In this document: in pieces, positions 8,293 to 17,108 of the stretch
Layout: every line of letters starts with the position of its first letter
Position numbering within the stretch: the stretch's first letter is position 1
Source of the DNA: Crocinitomix sp.
Lineage (GTDB): Bacteria > Bacteroidota > Bacteroidia > Flavobacteriales_D > Crocinitomicaceae
Reading direction: 5' to 3'
Assembly (NCBI GenBank): GCA_030836155.1
Contig: JAURQI010000170.1
Span: forward strand, 1-35,898
Length of the DNA stretch: 35,898 nt
Position numbers and translations under genes: made by a program
Notes under the pieces: model-generated
The model's input: only the letters and a program-made list of their open reading frames with translations
Databases searched by the model: none
Told to the model about the DNA's origin: nothing

Positions 8293-8994
8293 ATGAATTT
8301 AAAAGATAATACATACATCGTTACTGGAGGAAGCTCAGGTTTAGGGAAAGCTATGGCTGTTAGTTTGAAAAATGAAGGAGCGAAAGTCGTAATCACAGGA
8401 CGAGATCAATCAAAACTAGATACTGTGGCTTCTGAAATAGGGGTGCAAGGTTTTCATGCAGATGTAAATAACGATGCGGATATTGAAGCGTTATACGGTT
8501 GGGTTAAAGATAATTTTGGAAAATTAGACGGATTGATCAATAATGCAGGAATAGGAGATTGGGCGGAATTGGATCAAATGTCACGTGAGAAAATGAAAAA
8601 TGTCTTTGAAACCAATGTGTTTGGAGCAACGATGATGGCTTCACATGCCGCAAGAATCTTCAAAGATCAAAAATATGGAGATATCGTTAATATAGCCTCA
8701 ACGGCTTCATTAAAAGGATATAAAATGGGAAGTATTTACGCAGCTTCTAAATTTGCTTTGCGCGGTTTAAGTCAATGTTGGCAAGCGGAATTAAGACCGT
8801 ATAATGTTCGTGTTATACAAATTAATCCGTCAGAAGTACCAACGGCTTTTGCGAAAGTAGACCGAGTTGAAAAACCATTGGAAGATAATAAGCTCACACC
8901 CAAAGAAATTGCAGACACGATGGTTGCTGCTCTAAAAATGGATCGTCGCGGATTTATTCCGGAAGTATCCGTATTTGCTACGAACCCTTTTTAA
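8293..8994 (+). CDS. Short-chain dehydrogenase/reductase (SDR) family oxidoreductase
   Basis: The 233-residue product is a classical SDR of normal size. TGGSSGLG (residues 11-18) is the TGxxxGxG nucleotide-binding motif, GRD around residue 37 suggests a preference for NADP, NNAG (83-86) follows, and the catalytic set is a serine at 137-139, Tyr149 and Lys153 in SIYAASKFALRG. It would carry out NAD(P)-dependent oxidation or reduction of an alcohol or ketone in the cytosol; the substrate is not predictable. The gene stands alone, with a long AT-rich leader upstream and only a small doubtful minus-strand ORF converging on its 3' end. Confidence 0.92.
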   Translation: MNLKDNTYIVTGGSSGLGKAMAVSLKNEGAKVVITGRDQSKLDTVASEIGVQGFHADVNNDADIEALYGWVKDNFGKLDGLINNAGIGDWAELDQMSREKMKNVFETNVFGATMMASHAARIFKDQKYGDIVNIASTASLKGYKMGSIYAASKFALRGLSQCWQAELRPYNVRVIQINPSEVPTAFAKVDRVEKPLEDNKLTPKEIADTMVAALKMDRRGFIPEVSVFATNPF

Positions 8995-9158
8995 TGGTTG
9001 CTAATCTCAATTTCGGCCCCAGTTTGATTAAACTTTTGTCCAATACGCTTAATTCCGCTTTGCGCTTTTTTTTCGGTATGTGGAGTGGTAGGTGTAACAT
9101 ATAAACAATTTTTTAAGGTTTCTGGCGTATAGCCATAACAAGTTAATGCAAAGAACAT
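8991..9158 (-). CDS. Possible small ORF (55 aa) converging on the SDR gene
   Basis: Reading the minus strand gives an ATG-started ORF beginning MFFALTCYGYTPETLKNCLY and ending AEIEISNH-stop. Its stop overlaps the last four bases of the SDR gene. The frame stays open for about 14 more codons upstream of the ATG. The composition looks protein-like rather than translated AT-rich spacer, but I do not recognise the family and see no clear promoter. It could be a genuine small protein, the decayed 3' end of a former gene, or chance. It occupies most of the otherwise empty 229-base gap before the lipoprotein gene. Confidence 0.3.
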   Translation of the reverse strand: MFFALTCYGYTPETLKNCLYVTPTTPHTEKKAQSGIKRIGQKFNQTGAEIEISNH

Positions 9159-9223
9159 ACCGAAATGAGAGAAAGTGTTAAAGTGTAAACAATATCTCTT
9201 TTAAAGTAGGTTAGAAGAAACGA

Positions 9224-9916
9224 ATGGGAATGCGAAGTATAAGAAATACAATTGGGGTCTTTTCCTGTTTGGTTTTTTTATCCTGTCAGAATGATATCAA
9301 AACGGAGGAGCAGCCAAAAGATGATTCGGGTCAAATTAGTGAGGTTGGAATGGATACAAATGAGGTATCTCTAGTTGAGTTGAAAGAGAATGACTCATTA
9401 AATACTGAACTTGATGATTGTCTGACAATTGATATCAGTGATTTTAACAGCTTTTTAGGATTAGAATATGGTATACAAGAACATGAGGTTTTGCAAGATA
9501 AACGATTAGGAGATTTTAGTGGAGGAGCTTATGGGGATGATGAAAAAGTCTTTATCTATCAGTATAATACGATACCCACGGCTCCAATCGAACTTTGGAT
9601 TGATACAGAGTCGGGGAAAGTAATTACGGTCTTTTTAGAACTGCTTTCCAAAGATAAAGGGTATAAAAAAGACTTAGAATTAGTAGCTGAGAACTATGCA
9701 TTAGAAAGGTGTTTTAAACCCTTGTTTGGACTAACAGCTGATGGGATTCAACAAAAGCTAGGTGAGCCAGCAGAAGATGCTGTTTCGAAGGATGGCGTGC
9801 GCTTATTGGCCTATGATTCAAACTTAAATGACATCTCTGTTTCTTTCAAAATATATCCTGATCAGGACAACACCTGTACATCAATAGCGGTGCACTGGTT
9901 TTATCCAGAAGATTAA
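9224..9916 (+). CDS. Predicted lipoprotein of unknown function
   Basis: The 230-residue product begins with a short basic N-terminus, a hydrophobic stretch and a lipobox-like LSC followed by Gln (VFLSCQND), so it is probably a lipoprotein processed by signal peptidase II. An alternative start is the ATG at 9230. After the lipobox comes an acidic linker (about residues 24-60) rich in Glu, Asp and Ser. The remainder is a globular domain with several aromatic residues and a C-terminal part resembling stress-test style repeats such as IQQKLGEPAEDAV, which loosely recalls SmpA/BamE-like 'LGxP' segments. I do not recognise a named family. It is a single gene between the SDR gene and aconitase, with no obvious operon partner. 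Confidence 0.75.
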   Translation: MGMRSIRNTIGVFSCLVFLSCQNDIKTEEQPKDDSGQISEVGMDTNEVSLVELKENDSLNTELDDCLTIDISDFNSFLGLEYGIQEHEVLQDKRLGDFSGGAYGDDEKVFIYQYNTIPTAPIELWIDTESGKVITVFLELLSKDKGYKKDLELVAENYALERCFKPLFGLTADGIQQKLGEPAEDAVSKDGVRLLAYDSNLNDISVSFKIYPDQDNTCTSIAVHWFYPED

Positions 9917-9957
9917 CACCTCAAACTCCGATTGATCAATATAATTTCATTAACGTT

Positions 9958-9987
9958 TTTGAATACGTCTTGAAATGCTTAAATTTG
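9958..9987 (+). promoter_or_regulatory. Promoter of aconitase gene (TTTG-N18-TAAATTTG)
   Basis: TTTG at 9958-9961 is followed after 18 bases by TAAATTTG at 9980-9987, an exact fit to the Bacteroidota housekeeping promoter (-33 TTTG/TTG, -7 TAnnTTTG). It lies 37 bases before the ATG at 10025. Confidence 0.75.
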
Positions 9988-10024
9988 TGACCCTTAATTC
10001 AATTTAATCTAATACAAATAGTAT

Positions 10025-12292
10025 ATGGCATTCGACATTGACATGATCAAAGCGGTTTACGAGAGATACCCTGAGCGCATTGCAAAAGCGCGAGAGGTTG
10101 TTGGTAAACCATTAACCCTTGCGGAAAAAATTCTTTATGCTCACTTATGGGATAACCCGGCAAATGGAGCATTTGAACGAGGTAACTCTTACGTTGACTT
10201 CAAACCAGATCGTGTTGCTATGCAGGATGCTACAGCACAAATGGCATTGCTTCAGTTTATGCAAGCAGGAAAGCCACAAGTAGCTGTACCTTCAACGGCT
10301 CATGCAGATCACTTGATCTTGGCAAAAGAAGGCGCAGCAAAAGATTTAGAGCGATCGAGCCATACCAATGGTGAAGTATTTGATTTCTTAAGTTCTGTTT
10401 GTGATAAGTATGGCATTGGTTTCTGGAAACCGGGTGCTGGTATTATTCACCAAGTGGTTCTTGAAAATTATGCTTTCCCAGGTGGAATGATGATTGGTAC
10501 CGATTCACATACCGTAAATGCTGGTGGATTAGGAATGGTGGCAATTGGTGTTGGTGGCGCTGATGCTGTTGACGTAATGGCCGGTATGCCTTGGGAATTA
10601 AAATTCCCTAAACTTATCGGTGTTAAATTGACAGGTAAATTAAGCGGATGGACTGCCCCTAAAGATATTATCTTGAAAGTGGCTGGAATCCTGACGGTAA
10701 AAGGTGGAACAGGATGTATCGTTGAGTATTTTGGAGACGGTGCGAAATCTCTTTCTGCAACGGGGAAAGGTACCATCTGTAATATGGGTGCTGAAATCGG
10801 TGCAACAACTTCTACATTTGGTTATGACGAGTCAATGCGTCGTTATTTGGCTGCTACGGGTCGACAAGATGTCGTGGATGCTGCAGATGTTGTTGCTGAT
10901 CACTTAACAGGAGATGATGAGGTATACAGTAATCCTGAAAAATATTTCGACCAAGTAATCGAAATCAACTTAGATGAATTAACACCGCATTTAAATGGAC
11001 CGTTTACGCCAGATTTGGCAACGCCAGTGGCAGAAATGAAAAAAGCGGCTGCTGAAAATGGATGGCCAACAGATATAGAATGGGCCTTGATTGGTTCTTG
11101 TACAAACTCTTCTTATGAAGATTTAACGCGTGCAGCTTCTATTGTAAAAGATGCTATTGATAAAGGTTTAACGGCTAAGGCAAAACTGGGTATTAATCCA
11201 GGTTCTGAGCAAGTAAGATATACAGCAGATCGTGACGGTTTGATTGACATCTTTAATTCGTTGAACGGAACGACAATCTTTACAAATGCTTGCGGACCTT
11301 GTATCGGACAATGGGATAGAGCTGGAGCTGAAAAAGAAGAAGTGAATTCAATTGTTCACTCATTCAACCGTAACTTTAGAAAGCGTGCGGATGGAAATCC
11401 AAACACAATGGCATTTGTAACTTCTCCCGAAATGGTTGCTGCGGTAGCTATTTCAGGTAAATTGGATTTTAATCCAATGGTTGATACTTTGACAAATGAA
11501 AATGGAGAAGAGGTTAAATTAAGTGATCCTACAGGTATTGAATTACCTCCTAAAGGTTTTGCGGTTGAAGATAATGGATACCAAGCGCCAGCAGAAGATG
11601 GTTCAGGTATTGAGGTTGTTGTTGATCCAAATTCAGATCGCCTTCAATTATTAACTCCTTTTGAGCCTTGGAATGGACAAAATATTACAGGAGCTAAATT
11701 ATTGATTAAAGCACATGGTAAATGTACAACGGATCATATCTCAATGGCAGGACCGTGGTTGAAGTATCGTGGTCACTTGGATAATATCTCAAATAACTGT
11801 TTAATTGGTGCAATCAATGCTTACAATATGGAAGCAAATAAGGTTAAAAACCAATTGACTGGAGAATATGGAGAAGTTCCTGCAACGCAACGTAACTACA
11901 ATGCGGAAGGAATTCCAACTGTTGTTGTCGGTGATCATAACTACGGCGAAGGTTCTTCAAGAGAGCACGCTGCAATGGAGCCTAGACATTTAGGTGTTCA
12001 GGCGGTAATTGTTAAATCATTTGCGCGTATCCATGAAACAAACCTGAAGAAACAAGGTATGTTAGGATTGACTTTTGATAATGAAAGCGATTATGACAAA
12101 ATCCAAGAGGATGATACGTTCAACTTTGTTGATTTGACGGATTTTGCACCAGGTAAGCAATTGACATTAGAGGTTGTCCATGCTGATGGTTCACAAGATA
12201 TAATCAAGTTAAATCATACCTATAATGATTCGCAAATAGATTGGTTCAAGGCTGGTTCAGCATTGAACTTCTTGAAATTAGAGCAGGCATAG
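10025..12292 (+). CDS. acn: Aconitate hydratase (mitochondrial-type aconitase)
   Basis: This 755-residue enzyme interconverts citrate and isocitrate in the TCA cycle through a 4Fe-4S cluster. The three cluster cysteines are visible as Cys359 in [10 protein letters not shown] and Cys423/Cys426 in [10 protein letters not shown]. Other family elements include [27 protein letters not shown] with the catalytic serine region, and [12 protein letters not shown] in the C-terminal swivel domain. The length and order (N-terminal domains 1-3, linker, C-terminal domain 4) fit mitochondrial-type aconitases rather than the longer AcnA/IRP or the rearranged AcnB type. It appears to be monocistronic: a canonical promoter sits 37 bases upstream and an intrinsic terminator begins about 25 bases downstream. 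Confidence 0.97.
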   Translation: MAFDIDMIKAVYERYPERIAKAREVVGKPLTLAEKILYAHLWDNPANGAFERGNSYVDFKPDRVAMQDATAQMALLQFMQAGKPQVAVPSTAHADHLILAKEGAAKDLERSSHTNGEVFDFLSSVCDKYGIGFWKPGAGIIHQVVLENYAFPGGMMIGTDSHTVNAGGLGMVAIGVGGADAVDVMAGMPWELKFPKLIGVKLTGKLSGWTAPKDIILKVAGILTVKGGTGCIVEYFGDGAKSLSATGKGTICNMGAEIGATTSTFGYDESMRRYLAATGRQDVVDAADVVADHLTGDDEVYSNPEKYFDQVIEINLDELTPHLNGPFTPDLATPVAEMKKAAAENGWPTDIEWALIGSCTNSSYEDLTRAASIVKDAIDKGLTAKAKLGINPGSEQVRYTADRDGLIDIFNSLNGTTIFTNACGPCIGQWDRAGAEKEEVNSIVHSFNRNFRKRADGNPNTMAFVTSPEMVAAVAISGKLDFNPMVDTLTNENGEEVKLSDPTGIELPPKGFAVEDNGYQAPAEDGSGIEVVVDPNSDRLQLLTPFEPWNGQNITGAKLLIKAHGKCTTDHISMAGPWLKYRGHLDNISNNCLIGAINAYNMEANKVKNQLTGEYGEVPATQRNYNAEGIPTVVVGDHNYGEGSSREHAAMEPRHLGVQAVIVKSFARIHETNLKKQGMLGLTFDNESDYDKIQEDDTFNFVDLTDFAPGKQLTLEVVHADGSQDIIKLNHTYNDSQIDWFKAGSALNFLKLEQA

Positions 12293-12316
12293 TCTGACGC
12301 TAACTCTAAATAAGTT

Positions 12317-12364
12317 TTAAAAGCCCCAGTTCCTTGAGCGAAATCGAAAGGTGGGGCTTTTTTT
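12317..12364 (+). terminator. Intrinsic terminator after aconitase
   Basis: AAAAGCCCCA (12319-12328) pairs with TGGGGCTTTT (12352-12361), followed by further T residues. An inner CCTT/AAGG stem encloses GAGCGAAATCG. This resembles the architecture of the terminator at 4449-4494. The CTTGAGCGAAATCGAAAGG-like loop recalls a motif I know from other Bacteroidota intergenic regions. Confidence 0.88.
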
Positions 12365-12387
12365 ATGGGATTTATTAACTTGTAGGC

Positions 12388-13245
12388 ATGAATCGATTAT
12401 TATTGTTTGAGGCGGGATCAACGAAAACAACCTTGTCTATTATTCCTGACCTGAATAAAGGAAACGTCGAAACTTTTATGATGGCTGGCTTTAACCCAAA
12501 TCGTCCAGATGATCGTTTTCTAGATGAGGTTGAGTTTATTGATCTCGATAAGGGTGATTCCGTTGTTTTTTACGGCAGCGGTTTGGCAGGAGATAAAGGA
12601 CAAAATCGTCTCAAAAAATTCTTTCAAAATAAAGGGATTCAACATATCGAAATTAATAATGATATGTTGGGAGCTGCTCGCGCTCTTTTTGAAACAAATC
12701 CAGGGATATTTGTCATCATGGGAACGGGTGCCGTTGCCGGCTATTACAATGGTCAGGAAATAATGAATCGCCAAGGTGGTTTTGGATACCTCATAGACGA
12801 TTTTGGAGGAGGGTATGAACTCGGTAAACGATTTGTAGCGGCTTGGTTAAATGGTAAGCTTGCAGAACAAGTGAGTCAAGAAATTGAAAACCATTTTGAG
12901 GTGCCCAAAAAAGAATTTATTGAGACCTATTATCAAGCATTTAAAGACGATCCAAAAACCGCACTTTCATCAATGGCGAAACTTGTTGAAGTTTGCAATG
13001 CATATCGTCATGAAGAAATAATTCAACAAACTGTTCAGCTCTATTTTGAGCGATTTATCGAGGATACCATACTCCCGTTAACAATAGAGCAGAAGCTGGA
13101 TTCATTTGCTGCCGTGGGTTCTATCGCCTATCATTTTCATCAAGAAATTGAAACCGCAGCCAAAAAACACCGTTTAACCTTAGAGAAGGTCATTCAATAT
13201 CCTGCTTCAAACTTGATTCAGTATCATTTGAAAAGGATCATGTAA
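12388..13245 (+). CDS. BadF/BadG/BcrA-type ATPase, N-acetylglucosamine kinase-like
   Basis: The 285-residue product has the ASKHA (actin/hexokinase) fold elements: LLFEAGSTKTTLSI at residues 4-17 (phosphate-1 loop, DxGSTKT in most homologues, here with Glu-Ala before Gly), FVIMGTGAVAGYY (phosphate-2 loop) and GFGYLIDDFGGGYELGK, the GxGxxLGDEGS-like region. C-terminal AAVGSIAYHF matches the adenosine-binding strand. Bacteroidota homologues are annotated as N-acetylglucosamine kinase or BadF-type ATPase. It probably phosphorylates an amino sugar released during cell-wall recycling; this is by family only. The gene is immediately downstream of the aconitase terminator and has no cell-wall neighbours that would strengthen the assignment. 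Substitutions in the first phosphate loop leave some doubt about kinase activity. Confidence 0.83.
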   Translation: MNRLLLFEAGSTKTTLSIIPDLNKGNVETFMMAGFNPNRPDDRFLDEVEFIDLDKGDSVVFYGSGLAGDKGQNRLKKFFQNKGIQHIEINNDMLGAARALFETNPGIFVIMGTGAVAGYYNGQEIMNRQGGFGYLIDDFGGGYELGKRFVAAWLNGKLAEQVSQEIENHFEVPKKEFIETYYQAFKDDPKTALSSMAKLVEVCNAYRHEEIIQQTVQLYFERFIEDTILPLTIEQKLDSFAAVGSIAYHFHQEIETAAKKHRLTLEKVIQYPASNLIQYHLKRIM

Positions 13246-13376
13246 TGATCATTAATATCGGATTAGAAAATGGTCTATTAAACAAGTGTTGGTCTATGAA
13301 TATAAATCATTCGTAGAATTGACGTCGAGTGAACGAGAAAAATGACCATCTTTTTGCTGTTAATTAGTTTGCTACC

Positions 13377-13778
13377 ATGGAACCACTATACAGAACCCCT
13401 ACGTTAAAAACTCCTGAGGTAATTTTCAACCCGGAAGAAGGTGTGTTTTCTATCAAAGGAAAATCAGTGCCAGAGGATGCAGCTGCTTTTTATGACGACC
13501 TATTGACTTGGTTTGAAAATTATGCAGTTTCTCCTAATGCAGAAACGGTTCTAACAGTGGATTTAGAGTATTTTAATATCTCCTCATCAAAGCGCATTTT
13601 GTTTATTTTGTATAAACTAAACGACATGCTCGTGTCGGGTAAAAATGTACGAATCAAATGGATGTACAATGAAATAGATGAAGATATGTTCGAGGTCGGG
13701 CAGGACTATGCATTTATGGTTAAAATCCCTTTCGATTTTCTTAGCTATCGTTTGGATCATCTAGAAATGGCGGTTTAG
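13377..13778 (+). CDS. DUF1987 (SiaC-like) regulatory protein
   Basis: The 133-residue protein fits the DUF1987/SiaC family in length and in its sequence: PEVIFNPEEGVFSIKGKSVPEDA near the N-terminus, then LEYFNISSSKRILFILYKL (residues 63-81) and VRIKWMYNEIDEDM. In Pseudomonas aeruginosa, SiaC is switched by phosphorylation of a threonine (Thr68) in this region by the kinase SiaB and phosphatase SiaA, and the unphosphorylated form activates the diguanylate cyclase SiaD. Here the corresponding residue by eye is Ile68, with serines at 69-71. No kinase, phosphatase or cyclase partner is encoded nearby. The gene appears to be single, between the kinase-like gene and the OmpH-like gene. Family assignment is good; the signalling role is inferred. 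Confidence 0.82.
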   Translation: MEPLYRTPTLKTPEVIFNPEEGVFSIKGKSVPEDAAAFYDDLLTWFENYAVSPNAETVLTVDLEYFNISSSKRILFILYKLNDMLVSGKNVRIKWMYNEIDEDMFEVGQDYAFMVKIPFDFLSYRLDHLEMAV

Positions 13779-13906
13779 TACCGACAAATCTCCTTTATTT
13801 TTTTGTTAAAAAAGTATAAGAAATCTTCTTCCCTTTGATTTCTTAGCTAATTCTCTGCAACATTTTAAGATATTGTTCTTACTTTCGCCCTTCAATTGAT
13901 ACAAGT

Positions 13907-14599
13907 ATGGAAAATAAAGGAAATTCTCTAGCAAAAATAGCCATCGGCCTTAACGTCGCACTCATCCTTGCGGTAATTATTTTATTCGTTAAAATGCCCT
14001 CTGATAATGAAGAAACAGCAGATGTTGATACAACAGATAATGATTCGACTGAAACTGTGCAGCTCGTTGATGACGGAAAGCTGACCATCGGTTTTTTCTA
14101 TGCGGATAGTTTAAATAGTCAATTGTTGTTAATGAAAGACATCGAAAAAGAGATGTCGGATGCTCAAGCAAGCATGCAGAGTCGTATGCAAGGTAAGCAA
14201 CGTGAATTAGATAACTGGCAAAAGAAATGGCAAGATAGAGGACCATTATTATCTACTGAACAAGAACAATATGCGATAGAAGCGCAACAAAAGCAACAAG
14301 ATGCAATGATGTTTGAGCAAAATTTGCAGATGGAATTAGCCCAAAAACAAGAGCAATTAATGATGAGTTATATCGCACGTGTTTCAGCTACTTCGAAGAG
14401 GTTAGCGGAAGACAAGGGATATGATTTTATTCTTTCGTATCAGATCGGACAAAACGTATTTTATGCGTCTCCTTTAATGGATGTAACAAACGATATAGTT
14501 GAGCTAATGAATGCCGATTATCGCGAGTCAACAGGAGTCTCTGATTCGGCAGATGGAGGTCCAATCACGAATATCGAGAATGCCACAGAAAACGAGTAA
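13907..14599 (+). CDS. OmpH/Skp-like periplasmic protein with N-terminal membrane anchor
   Basis: The 230-residue product has a single hydrophobic segment at about residues 10-29 with no visible cleavage site, followed by an acidic linker rich in Asp, Glu and Thr (about 30-52). A Skp-like region follows: GFFYADSLNSQLLLMKDIEKEM, a long Gln/Lys-rich helical hairpin (about 75-165) and a C-terminal strand with LAEDKGYDFILSYQIGQNVFYAS, the signature found at the end of OmpH family proteins. Skp chaperones outer-membrane proteins in the periplasm as a trimer with tentacle-like coiled coils. Here the protein seems anchored to the inner membrane rather than soluble. It overlaps the downstream DUF4924 gene by one base (TAATG), so the two are translationally coupled. 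Confidence 0.85.
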   Translation: MENKGNSLAKIAIGLNVALILAVIILFVKMPSDNEETADVDTTDNDSTETVQLVDDGKLTIGFFYADSLNSQLLLMKDIEKEMSDAQASMQSRMQGKQRELDNWQKKWQDRGPLLSTEQEQYAIEAQQKQQDAMMFEQNLQMELAQKQEQLMMSYIARVSATSKRLAEDKGYDFILSYQIGQNVFYASPLMDVTNDIVELMNADYRESTGVSDSADGGPITNIENATENE

Positions 14600-15150
14600 T
14601 GTTAATCGCTCAAAGAACGAAAGAAACAAATATTGCTGAGCATGTTGTTTACATGTTTCAGGTAGAAGATATGATCCGCGCGAATGAGTTAAATCTAGAA
14701 CTCATCATTGAACGTGTCATTCGTCCGCAAATTCAAGATGAAACGCTGGTAGAACGTTATATTGATTGGTATAAAGGGTTGATTAAGCAAATGAAGGATG
14801 AACGACTTCACGAACGTGGACATCTTTATGAAATCAATGAAATCTTAACGGAACTATTATTATTGCATAATACCTTGATTAATATTTCCAAGGATAAAAA
14901 ATACTTGCAAGTTTTTGAAGAAGCCCTACCTGTTCTGAAAGATTTCCAACAAAAAAGCCAGTCGGGTGATCTTAACTTGATTGAGGTTGGGTTTAATGCG
15001 CTTTATGGCAAAATGATCTTAAAATTAAAAAAGCAGGAGATTAGCCCAGCTTCTGAAGAAGGCTTTCAGCGAATTTCTAAATTACTAGGTACCCTGGCCG
15101 TTTTCTACAAAAAAATGAAAACTGGCGATATGAACTTCATGAATAATTAA
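14599..15150 (+). CDS. DUF4924 family protein
   Basis: The 183-residue, mostly alpha-helical protein begins MLIAQRTKETNIAEHVVYMF and contains MYQVEDMIRA-like FQVEDMIRANELNLE, RYIDWYKGLIKQM and the EINEILTELLLLHNTL stretch, which I recognise from the flavobacterial DUF4924 family. It has no signal peptide and no membrane segment, so it is probably cytosolic. The function of the family is unknown. Its ATG shares a base with the stop of the OmpH-like gene, and the two are often neighbours in Bacteroidota to my recollection. A link to envelope biogenesis is therefore plausible but not shown. Confidence 0.8.
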   Translation: MLIAQRTKETNIAEHVVYMFQVEDMIRANELNLELIIERVIRPQIQDETLVERYIDWYKGLIKQMKDERLHERGHLYEINEILTELLLLHNTLINISKDKKYLQVFEEALPVLKDFQQKSQSGDLNLIEVGFNALYGKMILKLKKQEISPASEEGFQRISKLLGTLAVFYKKMKTGDMNFMNN

Positions 15151-15332
15151 GGATTAAAGGATTAAACCTGAACTTTGATTGTTCAATAGATAGAAACAGA
15201 ACAAAACTTTCATTTTCACGTTTCATTGGTAGGTAGAAATAGTATTTCAACCTTATTATTACGTAATCAACAGATATTTGATAACTTCGTGATAATAACT
15301 TCGTTAACGAAGCCCGAATAAGCAGTAATAAA

Positions 15333-16304
15333 TTGATAAACCGGATTTTATATTATGGCATTGTACGCCCCATGTCTTTGTTGCCATTGGGGGTAATCTA
15401 TGGAATAGGACATTTTTTCTATTTCATGATGCTATACGTATTTCCATATCGACGTAAAGTTGTTTCAAAGAATATTACCCGATCATTTCCGAATATGCCA
15501 AAAAAAGAAAGGGTAAAAATTGTAAAAGCCTTTTATCGCTATCTAACTTATCTGCTCGCTGAATCCGTTAAAAACCTGACGATAAAAGAAGAGAATCTTC
15601 GTAAAAGGGTAGTGGTGAAAAATCCAGAATTAATGGATCGACTATACGCAGAGAAAAGAGATGTTCTCTTATTATCTTCTCATTATAATAATTGGGAATT
15701 ACTGATTACCGCACAAAACCTTGTTTTCCAGCATCAAGCAGTAGGAATTGGAATGCCGCTTTCGAATAAATTCTGGGATAATAAAATCAACGAAAGACGC
15801 GAAAGATTTGGTATGAAGGTAGTCAACGCCAATAACTATAAAGAGGTTTTAAAGCAGTATGAAGAAAAACCGACGGCTACGTTGATTCTAGGCGATCAAT
15901 CGCCTGGTAAAGATGAGAATTGTTATTGGACGAAATTTTTAAATCAAGAAACAGCTTTCTTTTTTGGAGCAGAGATTCTTGCCAACCAGCTGGATGCAGC
16001 GGTCGTGTATGGAGTATTGCATCAAGTGAAAAGAGGATATTATGAGCTTGAATTACGTCTGATAACAGAAGATCCAAAAGGTGAAACTTATGGTAAGATC
16101 ACTGGAGATTATATCAGCATGTTGGAAAAGGATATTCAAACGAATCCTTCATCATGGTTATGGTCACACAAACGATGGAAAAAAGCAATTCCAACAGATC
16201 TAACGCAATTAAAAACAAATCACCAGCAAAGATTTGAAGAACGTTTCAAAAAAGAAGACAAGAAGATTGGTGCTAAGCAGAAGGAAATCCAGCTTGACGC
16301 ATAA
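15333..16304 (+). CDS. Lysophospholipid/lipid A acyltransferase family protein (LpxL/HtrB-like)
   Basis: The 323-residue protein starts at a TTG (15333); the next in-frame ATG (15372) would cut into the conserved N-terminal hydrophobic segment, so the TTG is preferred. The catalytic HxxxxE motif is SHYNNWE with His117 and Glu122, followed by a GDQSPGKDE segment and FLNQETAFFFGAE, which match the lipid A secondary acyltransferase family. It probably transfers an acyl chain from acyl-ACP to a lipid A precursor or aminolipid at the inner membrane. The C-terminus is Lys-rich and ends inside the convergent DinB-like gene (32-base overlap of 3' ends). No other lipid A gene is visible nearby. Confidence 0.88.
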   Translation: MINRILYYGIVRPMSLLPLGVIYGIGHFFYFMMLYVFPYRRKVVSKNITRSFPNMPKKERVKIVKAFYRYLTYLLAESVKNLTIKEENLRKRVVVKNPELMDRLYAEKRDVLLLSSHYNNWELLITAQNLVFQHQAVGIGMPLSNKFWDNKINERRERFGMKVVNANNYKEVLKQYEEKPTATLILGDQSPGKDENCYWTKFLNQETAFFFGAEILANQLDAAVVYGVLHQVKRGYYELELRLITEDPKGETYGKITGDYISMLEKDIQTNPSSWLWSHKRWKKAIPTDLTQLKTNHQQRFEERFKKEDKKIGAKQKEIQLDA

Positions 16305-16860
16305 CGCGCTTCATTTGTTCAATGTGCCGTTCATTGTGATAAGCCGTAAAGATAAAGGCATCGCCTAAATTTAGTTTCACAACTGGTCGGATAGCAAGTG
16401 GACATTTTGTTTTACGCAAATTGATAGCTTCACCTTCTTTCAGTACCTCTTTAAATTCTGCAACATGCCCCATATACTCTTCGACGACATCTTCGGTTAG
16501 TAAGGATGTGTTGACGATCGGATTATATTCTTTCATTGACTTAAGCTTTCGCTTAATATTTTTGACTTTACCTAATTTAACAGATCGATAGGCGGCAACA
16601 CCCAGCGGACTACTTGTGAACTGATCTGTTCGTTCCTGAAATCGTGTATTTGAAATTTTCCCTCTAAATACGGGGATATAATATCGGTAATACGCATTGA
16701 GATGGGCTAAGCATTGCGCTACACTCCATGTACGATCATTTGGCTGCCAATTCAATTGCTCAGCTGTTAGCGGCTTTATTTCTTGGTCAACATCTTGAGA
16801 ACACGTATCAAAAATCGTGTTTAATCGTCTCATTAATATGTCAACGGGTATTCTTTTCAT
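16273..16860 (-). CDS. DinB-like superfamily protein
   Basis: The 195-residue product matches the DinB/YfiT four-helix family. PLTAEQLNWQPNDRTWSVAQCLAHLN is the usual N-terminal signature with the first metal-binding histidine near residue 53, and FIFTAYHNERHIEQMKRV holds the second pair of histidines. Members bind a divalent metal, and many act as thiol transferases or have unknown roles. The gene is monocistronic on the minus strand and overlaps the acyltransferase tail by 32 bases in convergent orientation. A TATCTTTG -7 box lies about 50 bases upstream of the ATG. Confidence 0.86.
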   Translation of the reverse strand: MKRIPVDILMRRLNTIFDTCSQDVDQEIKPLTAEQLNWQPNDRTWSVAQCLAHLNAYYRYYIPVFRGKISNTRFQERTDQFTSSPLGVAAYRSVKLGKVKNIKRKLKSMKEYNPIVNTSLLTEDVVEEYMGHVAEFKEVLKEGEAINLRKTKCPLAIRPVVKLNLGDAFIFTAYHNERHIEQMKRVMRQAGFPSA

Positions 16861-16912
16861 ATCTCTTGTAAATTCAAGTCACGAAACAAAGATTATGCCT
16901 CGAATTTCATTA

Positions 16913-16920
16913 CAAAGATA
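16913..16920 (-). promoter_or_regulatory. Candidate -7 box for DinB-like gene
   Basis: The minus strand reads TATCTTTG, an exact TAnnTTTG match about 50 bases before the ATG at 16860. A possible -33 TTG sits 26 bases further upstream, slightly beyond the usual spacing. Confidence 0.45.
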
Positions 16921-17108
16921 AAAATACCCTTTAATTCTCATCACACCAATATTTCTTTTATTTTTAGAACACAAAATTTAAGATGGATTGTTTTGTTTTA
17001 TGTGGTTTACGCAAACCATGGATAGTTTTATATCCTTTACAAAAAAGCTGAACATTTTTAATCTTTTTACGTAAGCTATTGAACCGGATTTTCCGGACCT
17101 ATATAAAT

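Noticed and set aside
15281-15304. Resemblance of ATAACTTCGT to a loxP arm
   Set aside because: Only ten bases match, in direct rather than inverted orientation, with no recombinase gene nearby.
17084-17096. CCGGA-TTT-TCCGG hairpin before the transporter gene as a riboswitch or attenuator
   Set aside because: A single 5-bp stem with no wider conserved structure; it may modestly affect translation from the ATG at 17109 but no more can be supported.
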